Assembly: GCA_036556965.1 (NCBI GenBank)
Contig: DATBIO010000270.1
Span: 1 to 8,097 of the forward strand
Direction: 5' to 3'
Source: DATBIO01 sp036556965
GTDB lineage: Bacteria; Acidobacteriota; Vicinamibacteria; Fen-336
Length of the DNA: 8,097 bases
How positions within the stretch are numbered: position 1 is the stretch's first letter; each line of letters starts with the position of its first letter. Both the position numbers and the translations under genes were made by a program. The notes under the pieces are model-generated. The model saw only the letters and a list, made by a program, of their open reading frames with translations. It ran no database searches and had not been told where the DNA came from. This document shows positions 1 to 5,327 of the stretch, piece after piece.

Positions 1-608
1 TCGAAGAGCACCCAGAAGGCGTGCTCCAGGAACCGCCACCACTCGGGGTTGAGCACGCCGTAGACGGACTCGGGCCAGGCGATCTGGCGGATGAGGTGGT
101 CCGACGCCACCACCACCGTGGCCGTGACCAGCACCCTCCAGTCGAAGTAGAAGGCCAGGAAGGCCAGCGAGCCGAACACGTGGAAGTGGGTCTCGATGCG
201 GCCGCCGGTCAGGTGGATGAGCAGGGCGGACCAGAGCATCTGGTTCGCCGCGATCACGTGGCGCGTGAGCGCGCGGCCGGGGCTGAGCAGGGCCAGGGCG
301 GCCGGGAACACGGTGAGGGCGCCCCCCAGGAACACGGCCAGGTAGACGTGGAAGTGGACGGCCTTCACCTTGCCCGCCCAGCCGTAGGGCGAGAAGAACA
401 CGGCCACCAGCACCGCGAAGACCCATTGCCCGGCCATGAGCCACGCGAAGGCGCGGTCCATGCGCCGGAGGGCGTGCTCGCGCCGCTCGCGGAAGACCGC
501 CTCCGCCCGCTCCGCGATGCGGACCTCGCGGCGCGCGTCCGCCGCCTTCACCGGGCTCTCCGCGGCCCCTGGCTCCACCAGCCTCACCGCCGACGCCATC
601 GACGTCAT
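1..608 (-). CDS. Histidine-rich multi-pass membrane sensor, N-terminal part (cut by window edge)
   Basis: The first 202 residues are visible; the rest lies beyond the left edge. Residues 1-52 are a charged, probably helical cytoplasmic tail. Hydrophobic segments follow at about 55-72, 83-108, 116-134, 142-155 and 158-176, with another beginning near 194. Histidines cluster in or beside these segments (H85, H87, H117, H132, H141, H143, H171, H196), including an ETHFHVFGSLAFLAFY block. From memory, this block occurs at the N-terminus of bacterial histidine kinases, chemotaxis receptors and similar sensors; the effector domain is not visible, so the output is unknown. A histidine-bound metal or haem is inference only. 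The ATG at 608 is chosen because AAGGAGG (614-620) lies 5 bases upstream; GTG at 611 and ATG at 599 have poorer spacing. The gene follows the thioredoxin-like gene by 23 bases and is probably cotranscribed with it. Confidence 0.78.
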   Translation of the reverse strand, partial: MTSMASAVRLVEPGAAESPVKAADARREVRIAERAEAVFRERREHALRRMDRAFAWLMAGQWVFAVLVAVFFSPYGWAGKVKAVHFHVYLAVFLGGALTVFPAALALLSPGRALTRHVIAANQMLWSALLIHLTGGRIETHFHVFGSLAFLAFYFDWRVLVTATVVVASDHLIRQIAWPESVYGVLNPEWWRFLEHAFWVLF

Positions 609-613
609 CACGC

Positions 614-620
614 CCTCCTT
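614..620 (-). promoter_or_regulatory. Shine-Dalgarno AAGGAGG that fixes the sensor start
   Basis: On the minus strand AAGGAGG is followed by GCGTG and then ATG at 608. The spacing favours ATG 608 over the overlapping GTG at 611 (2 bases away) and the in-frame ATG at 599 (14 bases away). Confidence 0.75.
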
Positions 621-631
621 GGCCGCCTCGC

Positions 632-1285
632 CTAGTCCCCCCGCGGAGGACCGGCCAGCGCGCAGCCGAACACACGCGCCGTCTCGCCCTGCGCGCCGCG
701 GCCCTCGACCACGGACGCGATCTGCTGGAGGGCAGGGCTCTCCCCGACGTGGCCGCGGGAGTTGGTGATCCCGCCGCTGAAGCGCTGCCGGCCCGCGGTG
801 TCGTAGAGGAGCACCTGGCCCGAGGTGACGGCGCCGAAGCGCGCCGTCTCCGCCCCGTCCACGTCCACGCTCACGGTGACTCCGGGGATCCGCGCGGCCG
901 CTTCCCACACCTCCGTGCGCTCCCAGCCCGCGGGGAACTCGCGCGGCTTGTAGACGAGGACGTGGGCGGAGACGCGATCGCCGAGCCGCGTCATCAGGCG
1001 GCCGAGCTCCGCCACGGAGGCCCGCGTGCAGGGGCACTGGGGGTGCGCGGCGAGGATCAGCGTCGGCCGGTCGGTGGGAGGGGACACCACGCTGGCGGAC
1101 GGCCATCGCCCGGGCGCGTCGGCGGCGGCGCCCGGCGTCTGCTGGTACGTCCAGACGGCCATCGCTCCGCCGGCCACGCTGACTGCCCAGACCGACGCGA
1201 TCACGACCACGATCCATGCGCGGCGACTCGACATCGACGCGAAGTGTAAGTGGATTTCCGTCTCCCGTCTTGTGCGACGCGTCAC
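632..1285 (-). CDS. Membrane-anchored thioredoxin-fold protein with Cys-Pro-Cys motif (RedB-like)
   Basis: This 217-residue protein has a basic N-terminus, one membrane segment at about residues 24-46 and a periplasmic domain. After a beta strand (TLILAAHPQCPCTRAS, 75-90) comes the motif H81-P-Q-C84-P-C86 at the place where thioredoxins carry CxxC. A GAVTSGQVLLYD segment (151-162) follows and could be the strand after the active-site loop. A third cysteine, C208, lies in a C-terminal VFGC segment. The pattern suggests a periplasmic thiol/disulfide or metal-linked redox protein. I recall similar proteins labelled RedB, but that name says little about function. The start is GTG with AGGAAC upstream; ATG at 1234 (residue 18) is possible and keeps the membrane anchor, but has no visible ribosome site. 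The downstream sensor begins 23 bases after the stop, so the two may form a sensing operon. Confidence 0.8.
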   Translation of the reverse strand: MTRRTRRETEIHLHFASMSSRRAWIVVVIASVWAVSVAGGAMAVWTYQQTPGAAADAPGRWPSASVVSPPTDRPTLILAAHPQCPCTRASVAELGRLMTRLGDRVSAHVLVYKPREFPAGWERTEVWEAAARIPGVTVSVDVDGAETARFGAVTSGQVLLYDTAGRQRFSGGITNSRGHVGESPALQQIASVVEGRGAQGETARVFGCALAGPPRGD

Positions 1286-1289
1286 GTAA

Positions 1290-1312
1290 GTTCCTGTCGA
1301 TCAAAGAGGAAC
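1290..1312 (-). promoter_or_regulatory. Small dyad that contains the ribosome site of the thioredoxin-like gene
   Basis: A perfect 6-base inverted repeat, GTTCCT at 1290-1295 and AGGAAC at 1307-1312, is separated by 11 bases. In the minus-strand transcript its second arm is the AGGAAC that serves as Shine-Dalgarno, four bases before the GTG start at 1285. A hairpin here would hide the ribosome site; the dyad could equally be a protein-binding operator or chance. A 6-bp stem with an 11-base loop is weak alone. Confidence 0.3.
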
Positions 1313-1417
1313 GGAATGTGGATAACCGCCGGGCACTCCGTCCAGGCCTGACATGACGACGGCTCGGGGTCGGGGAGAGACCACCGCGCCCGTTTCCTCC
1401 CCGGGCCGCGGCCGGGG

Positions 1418-3550
1418 ATGATGCGCACCGCGATGAGCTTCACCGCCAGGATCCTGACCGGCCTCGGCCTGGGGGTCGGGCTGGGGCTCGCGCTGGGAGA
1501 GCGCGCCGAGCCCTTCCGCTACGCCGCCGACGCCTTCGTGCGCCTCCTCGAGATGACGGTCCTGCCCTACCTGACGGTGTCGCTCATCCAAGGCATCGGC
1601 AGCCTCGACTCCCGGCGGGCCCGGACGCTCTTCCTGCGCGTGGGAGCGATCACCCTCGTGCTGTGGGCCCTCGCGCTCGGGACCGTGCTCCTCCTGCCCC
1701 TCGCCTTCCCCGAGATGGAGACGGCGTCCTTCTTCAGCACGACGCTGGTGGAGGACCGGCCGGGAGTCGACCTCGTCTCGCTCTACGTCCCCCAGAACCC
1801 CTTCCATTCCCTCGCCAACAGCGTGGTGCCCGCGGTGGTGCTGTTCAGCGTGGTGCTGGGGGCCGCCCTCATGGCGACGCCCCGGAAGGAGCGGCTGCTC
1901 GAGTCGCTGTCGGTCCTGGAGGACGCCCTGGCCCGGGCCAACCGGTACCTCATCCGCCTCACGCCCCTGGGCGTCTTCGCCATCGCCGCCCACTTCACGG
2001 GCACGGTCGACGTCGGCCAGCTCGCGCGCTTCCGCCTGTACCTGGTCGCCTACGGCGTGATGGCCCTCTTCCTCGCCCTCTACGTCCTCCCCGCCCTGGT
2101 GGCGTGCGTGACGCCGATCCCCGCCCGCCGCGTGCTCCGACAGGTGAAGGACGTCCTCATCACCGCCTTCATGACGGGCGACCTCTTCGTCGTCCTGCCC
2201 ACGCTCATCGACCGGTGCAAGGAGCTGCTGGCGGAGGCGGCGGTCGCCGAGGAGGACCGCGACCTGCCCGAGGTGATCGTCCCCGCGTTCTACAACTTCC
2301 CCAGCGTGGCGAAGCTCCTCTCCCTGAGCTTCGTGCTCTTCGCCGCGTGGTATTCCGAGACCGCGCTCCGCCTCGCCGACTATCCGCTCCTGGTGGGAGC
2401 GGGGGTGGTGAGCCTGTTCGGCAGCGTCAACGGGGCCATCCCCTTCCTCCTCGACCTCGCGCGCGTGCCCATGGACACCTTCCAGCTCTACCTCGCCACC
2501 AGCGTCCTGAACGCGCGGGTGGGCACGATCGCCGCCGCCATGCACATGACCGTCCTCGCCCTGGTGGGGACCTACGCGCTGCGCGGCCGGCTCCGGATCT
2601 CCCCGCGGCGCATCCTGCGCGAGCTGCTCGTGGCCGCGGGCCTCGGCGCCCTGGCCGTGGCCGGCCTCGGCGTCGCCTTCCGCGGGATGGGGGCGGGAGA
2701 GTACGAGGGCGACCGGGTGGCGCGGGAGATGGGCCTGCTCCGCCCCCCCGCCGAGGCCGCGGTGATCCTCCGGGAGGTGCCCGCGCCCCTGCCCCCGCCG
2801 CCCGACGGGGCCTCCGTGCTGGCCGCGGTGCGGAAGCGGGGCCTCGTGCGCGTGGGCTACGTGGAGGGCCAGGCCCCCTACAGCTTCTTCAACGCCCGCG
2901 GCGAGCTGGTCGGCTTCGACGTGGAGATGGCCTACACGCTGGCCGGCGACCTCGGGGTGGCCCTCGAGCTGGCGCCGGTGCCCCGGGAGGGCCTGGCGGG
3001 GGCGCTCGAAGCCGGGCGCTACGACCTCGTCATGGGCGGCGTCTTCATGATCACGCGGGCGGTGGGCCAGCTCGACTTCTCGCCCCCCTACCTCGACGAG
3101 ACGCTGGCCTTCGTGGTCAGGGACCATCGCCGCGCGGAGTTCTCGCGCGCGGAGTGGGTGCGGGCGCAGGAGGGTTTGCGCGTGGCCGCTCCCGACCTGC
3201 CGTACTTCCTGACCGTGCTGAAGCGGGAGTTCCCGAACCTGCAGGTCGTCCCCGTGCCCATGCGCGAGGTCGAGGGGTTCCTGGGCGGCAGGGGCGGGCC
3301 GGTGGACGCCCTGTGCCTGACCGCCGAGCGCGGGTCGTTCCTCACCCTCCTCCACCCCGCCTTCGCGGTGGCCATCCCCCGGCCCCTCGAGGTCCGCCTG
3401 CCCCTGGCCTATCCCGTGGGCCGCCGCGACCTCGAGATGACGCGCTACCTCGCGACGTGGATCGACCTCAAGAAGAAGGACGGCACCATCCAGGCCCTCT
3501 ACGAGCACTGGATCCTCGGCCGGGACGCGGCGGCGCGGAGCCCCCGCTAG
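1418..3550 (+). CDS. DAACS/SLC1-like symporter fused to a periplasmic solute-binding domain
   Basis: This 710-residue protein joins two normally separate modules. Residues 8-390 resemble proton/sodium:dicarboxylate symporters (DctA/GltP type). Membrane segments lie at about 8-27, 44-61, 72-97, 133-152, 178-192 and 203-230, followed by a hairpin-like stretch (246-263), a segment at 287-312, a second hairpin-like stretch (322-348) and a last helix (354-388). Family-like blocks are VPQNPFHSLAN (124-134) and RLTPLGVFAIA (180-190). An extra hydrophobic segment at 402-421 and a proline-rich linker (455-462) lead to residues 467-700, which read as an SBP_bac_3 amino-acid-type binding protein: VRVGYVEGQAPYSF (477-490), LVGFDVEMA, GRYDLVMGG (533-541), LDFSPPYLDE (552-561) and a C-terminal DGTIQALYEHW. 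DAACS proteins usually end in the cytoplasm after eight helices, so the extra segment would place the binding domain in the periplasm. Probably it captures and imports an organic or amino acid; the substrate is unknown. ATG at 1433 is an alternative start; neither has a strong ribosome site. Confidence 0.88.
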   Translation: MMRTAMSFTARILTGLGLGVGLGLALGERAEPFRYAADAFVRLLEMTVLPYLTVSLIQGIGSLDSRRARTLFLRVGAITLVLWALALGTVLLLPLAFPEMETASFFSTTLVEDRPGVDLVSLYVPQNPFHSLANSVVPAVVLFSVVLGAALMATPRKERLLESLSVLEDALARANRYLIRLTPLGVFAIAAHFTGTVDVGQLARFRLYLVAYGVMALFLALYVLPALVACVTPIPARRVLRQVKDVLITAFMTGDLFVVLPTLIDRCKELLAEAAVAEEDRDLPEVIVPAFYNFPSVAKLLSLSFVLFAAWYSETALRLADYPLLVGAGVVSLFGSVNGAIPFLLDLARVPMDTFQLYLATSVLNARVGTIAAAMHMTVLALVGTYALRGRLRISPRRILRELLVAAGLGALAVAGLGVAFRGMGAGEYEGDRVAREMGLLRPPAEAAVILREVPAPLPPPPDGASVLAAVRKRGLVRVGYVEGQAPYSFFNARGELVGFDVEMAYTLAGDLGVALELAPVPREGLAGALEAGRYDLVMGGVFMITRAVGQLDFSPPYLDETLAFVVRDHRRAEFSRAEWVRAQEGLRVAAPDLPYFLTVLKREFPNLQVVPVPMREVEGFLGGRGGPVDALCLTAERGSFLTLLHPAFAVAIPRPLEVRLPLAYPVGRRDLEMTRYLATWIDLKKKDGTIQALYEHWILGRDAAARSPR

Positions 3551-3557
3551 AGCGAGC

Positions 3558-3589
3558 ACGCCCCTGCGCCGTCGCCGGCGCAGGGGCGT
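3558..3589. terminator. Strong GC hairpin between convergent genes, probable bidirectional terminator
   Basis: ACGCCCCTGCGCC (3558-3570) pairs perfectly with GGCGCAGGGGCGT (3577-3589). One further G-C pair leaves a four-base TCGC loop, giving a 14-bp stem. It begins 7 bases after the stop of the symporter gene and ends 22 bases before the stop of the convergent DUF1579 gene, so it is placed to end both transcripts. Neither side has a T-tract, so it is not a textbook intrinsic terminator. Confidence 0.65.
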
Positions 3590-3611
3590 CTAGCGACGGG
3601 CCGGAGCAGTC

Positions 3612-4220
3612 CTACTTCTTGGTGTAGGTGATCTCCATCATCTTCATCTCCTTGCCGCTCTTGTCCGGCCCGTACATCTCGAACAGCTCGGTGGTGGGGC
3701 TGGTCCAGCGCGAGGTCATGCGCGCGGTGACGGGGCCCTTCTTCACGGGGTCGTTCCAGCTCCCGGTGAAGGTGCAGGTGCCCTTGTCGTCGCAGGAGCC
3801 CTCGCTGACCATGATCCCCGTGCTCATGCTGTCGAGCCACGTCGACCAGAACTTGCCGCTGACGTTGTCGTAGCCCCGCATGCCGTGGCCCGTGAAGGGC
3901 ATGCCCATCATGGAGCCCTTGAGGTCCTCCACCAGGACCCGCCCCTCGAACATGGCGGTGCGGACCACGGTGGCCGTCTCCTCCACGGGCGGGGCGCCCG
4001 GCGCGGGCCAGCTCCTCACCTTGAGGTCGTAGCTGCCCGCGGTCGAGGCGAGCCACTTGTGCTGGGGGCCGGGAGCGCCGGCCTTCATGTAGAGCTCCAT
4101 CTCGGCCTTCTGCTCCGCCGTCATCTCGGGTGGCTTCTTGTCGGCCTGCGCGGAGGCCACGGCGGCGACGGACACGACCAGGCCGAGCGCGGTACAGACA
4201 CCCCAGGCGGTGTGCTTCAT
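3612..4220 (-). CDS. Secreted DUF1579 family protein
   Basis: This 202-residue protein has a signal peptide (residues 1 to about 26, cleavage near ASAQA) and then a domain typical of DUF1579, a family without an established biochemical role. Family features visible are the early G-Y/W strand (AGSYDLKVRSW, 61-71), the central block MMGMPFTGHGMRGYDN (104-119) followed by KFWSTWLDSMSTGIM, and a late beta-rich part ending in EMKMMEITYTKK. C143 and C149 are close together and could form a disulfide in the periplasm. AGGAGG lies six bases before the ATG, and a TAGAAT box lies about 30 bases upstream, so the gene seems to have its own promoter. It is convergent with the symporter gene, with no sign of cotranscription with it. 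Lipid or other small-ligand binding would fit a beta-rich secreted fold but is inference. Confidence 0.85.
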   Translation of the reverse strand: MKHTAWGVCTALGLVVSVAAVASAQADKKPPEMTAEQKAEMELYMKAGAPGPQHKWLASTAGSYDLKVRSWPAPGAPPVEETATVVRTAMFEGRVLVEDLKGSMMGMPFTGHGMRGYDNVSGKFWSTWLDSMSTGIMVSEGSCDDKGTCTFTGSWNDPVKKGPVTARMTSRWTSPTTELFEMYGPDKSGKEMKMMEITYTKK

Positions 4221-4250
4221 GGCGATCCTCCTTCTGATCCCGAAACCGGC

Positions 4251-4256
4251 ATTCTA
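4251..4256 (-). promoter_or_regulatory. Possible -10 element (TAGAAT) of the DUF1579 gene
   Basis: TAGAAT on the minus strand matches the sigma-70 -10 consensus at five of six positions, within a small AT-rich island in very GC-rich DNA. It lies 30 bases before the ATG, leaving room for a short leader with AGGAGG. The expected -35 place (TCCCCA, 17-base spacer) matches poorly. Confidence 0.4.
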
Positions 4257-4378
4257 ACGATTGGACGGACGCGTGGGGACCGGCCGCGGCGCCGCTCGGG
4301 GGCGCCTGCCGGGGTCGGCAGCCCGGGTCGCCGGGACGGCCCCTGACCTTGGCCGGCCCCCTGCCCCCTCCCCGGACC

Positions 4379-4394
4379 TGGCCGGATCCGGCCA
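4379..4394. repeat. Perfect 16-base palindrome
   Basis: TGGCCGGATCCGGCCA is identical to its reverse complement over all 16 bases. It can be a protein-binding dyad or a 6-bp stem with a GATC loop. It is in the noncoding gap, about 125 bases upstream of the inferred -10 of the DUF1579 gene and about 185 bases past the stop of the gene ending at 4578. Confidence 0.5.
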
Positions 4395-4517
4395 CGGCCA
4401 CGCGCCCGCCCGGAATGGCCGGAACGCGGGAATCGCCGGCGCGGGCAGGCCGCCGGCGTCTCCCTCCGGACGGGTCGCGTCGGGCCCAGCTTCAGCCGAC
4501 GCTGCCGGGCCCCGGCC

Positions 4518-4540
4518 CAGCGCCCCTGCTCCGGGCGCTG
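4518..4540 (-). terminator. Possible terminator hairpin of the two-domain secreted protein gene
   Basis: CAGCGCCC (4518-4525) pairs perfectly with GGGCGCTG (4533-4540) around a seven-base loop. It lies 37 bases past the stop at 4578 of the minus-strand gene. The 12-base palindrome at 4556-4567 lies between them. No T-tract follows, so the terminator role is tentative. Confidence 0.35.
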
Positions 4541-4577
4541 AGATCCGCTCCCCCTCCGTCCGGACGGTCGTGCGACG

Positions 4578-5132
4578 CTAGTTCTTCGGGGTCTCGACCG
4601 TGATCTGGATGGCCTCGGTCCAGGTGAAGTCGACCTGGTCGCCGACCTTGACCTGGGCGAGCGCCTTCTTGTCCTCCACGCGCCGGCTGTACTTCCAGCC
4701 GTTGGGGCCCGTGAAGGTGATGGAGGGCACCTTCGCGTCGATGGCCTCGACCTTCGCGGTGATGGTCCTCTGGGCGGCCAGCGTCCCCGCGGGCTTGGCC
4801 CCCGCGGCCGGCGTCAGCCCCGCTTCCAGCGCGTTCACCGGCGCCTCACCGGGCGCCTTCACGCGCACGGTCACGTTGTCGTAGTACGTCACCGTCACCT
4901 TGTCCCCCACCTTGATCGCGTCGAACCGGTCGACGGCGGCCGCCACGTCCACGGTGGTCAGCTCGCCGCTGGGGACCCGGAGCGTGAGGGCGCGTGCCTT
5001 GTGGTCGATCGCCTCGACCGTCCCCGACTTCGAGACCCGCTCGCCCGGGATCTCCTTGATCTGCGCATGAGCCACGGCATTCGCCACCAGCCCGATGGCC
5101 AGGGTGCACGCCGTCCTTGCCAGAAGCCTCAT
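4578..5132 (-). CDS. Secreted protein with two copies of a small beta-rich domain
   Basis: This 184-residue protein begins with a signal peptide (about residues 1-23, ending AHAQ). The mature part contains two related units of roughly 55 residues. Unit 1 (about 36-91) contains VEAID (39-43), a strand-rich LTLRVPSGE, IKVGDKVTVTYYD (73-85) and VTVRV. Unit 2 (about 124-180) contains VEAID (128-132), SITFTGPNGW, VKVGDQVDFTWTE (161-173) and ITVE. The corresponding blocks are offset by 88-89 residues, so this is an internal duplication joined by an Ala/Pro/Gly linker (about 95-120). The VGD-x-V signature and size recall small periplasmic beta-barrel domains such as CusF or DUF5666, but I cannot assign a family and no metal-binding His/Met cluster is visible. 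The ATG at 5132 is chosen because of AGGAGG closely upstream and the signal peptide that follows; the same open frame runs on upstream without support. Function is unknown. Confidence 0.8.
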   Translation of the reverse strand: MRLLARTACTLAIGLVANAVAHAQIKEIPGERVSKSGTVEAIDHKARALTLRVPSGELTTVDVAAAVDRFDAIKVGDKVTVTYYDNVTVRVKAPGEAPVNALEAGLTPAAGAKPAGTLAAQRTITAKVEAIDAKVPSITFTGPNGWKYSRRVEDKKALAQVKVGDQVDFTWTEAIQITVETPKN

Positions 5133-5221
5133 GACCCCTCCTCTCTGCAGCCTGCGACCCTGCGATGCGTCAAGGCGGGCATCGCCAGCACGATGTCGCA
5201 CGCCGGTCCTTGGGAACCACG

Positions 5222-5227
5222 AATATA
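5222..5227 (-). promoter_or_regulatory. Possible -10 element (TATATT) of the two-domain secreted protein gene
   Basis: TATATT on the minus strand is in the most AT-rich spot of the 195-base divergent intergenic region. It would give a leader of roughly 80 bases before the ATG at 5132. No good -35 is visible upstream, so the assignment rests on one hexamer. Confidence 0.3.
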
Positions 5228-5314
5228 CACCGCGCGAAATGGGCAGGGAGGGCGTTCGGCGCCGGTCTTCGATCCCCTCGCCGGCGGCGGGGACGGCCAG
5301 GCCGCGCGACCCCC

Positions 5315-5320
5315 TAGAAT
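5315..5320 (+). promoter_or_regulatory. TAGAAT -10 box placed directly before the sulfatase-like gene
   Basis: TAGAAT ends seven bases before the ATG at 5328, so transcription would begin at or next to the start codon and give a leaderless messenger. No Shine-Dalgarno site is seen before 5328, which agrees with this. The same hexamer precedes the DUF1579 gene. No clear -35 is present. Confidence 0.45.
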
Positions 5321-5327
5321 GCGGCGC

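Larger units (their letters stand above)
4221..4577. other. 357-base gap with no convincing gene
   Basis: Between the start of the DUF1579 gene and the stop of the next minus-strand gene I find no frame with a plausible product. Open frames here are Gly/Ala/Arg/Pro-rich translations of GC-rich DNA without a domain or ribosome site. The gap contains the TAGAAT box at its left end, a 16-base palindrome (4379-4394), a looped inverted repeat (GCCGGCG at 4435-4441 with CGCCGGC at 4451-4457), a hairpin at 4518-4540 and a 12-base palindrome CCGTCCGGACGG (4556-4567). GGCCGG-type words recur through 4350-4420. Some of this is expected by chance at this base composition. Confidence 0.55.

Noticed and set aside
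21..768. Plus-strand frames opposite the membrane sensor
   Set aside because: His/Gly/Glu/Arg-rich shadows; the minus-strand frame has membrane segments, conserved motif blocks and a good ribosome site.
1301..3559. Minus-strand open frame of 752 codons opposite the symporter gene
   Set aside because: It is Gly/Arg/Glu/His-rich without any domain, and lies antisense to a frame with clear membrane and binding-protein motifs. Long antisense frames are common at this GC content.
1663..3627. Plus-strand open frame of 654 codons in another frame of the symporter gene
   Set aside because: The product is almost entirely Pro/Arg/Gly/Ala, the usual shadow of GC-rich coding DNA.
4261..4581. Small plus-strand frames in the noncoding gap
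   Set aside because: Low-complexity Gly/Ala/Arg/Pro products with no ribosome site and no recognisable fold.
5001..5327. Longer N-terminus of the sulfatase-like frame
   Set aside because: It runs antisense through the neighbouring gene and would place the lipobox more than 100 residues from the start. ATG 5328 gives a proper lipoprotein signal.
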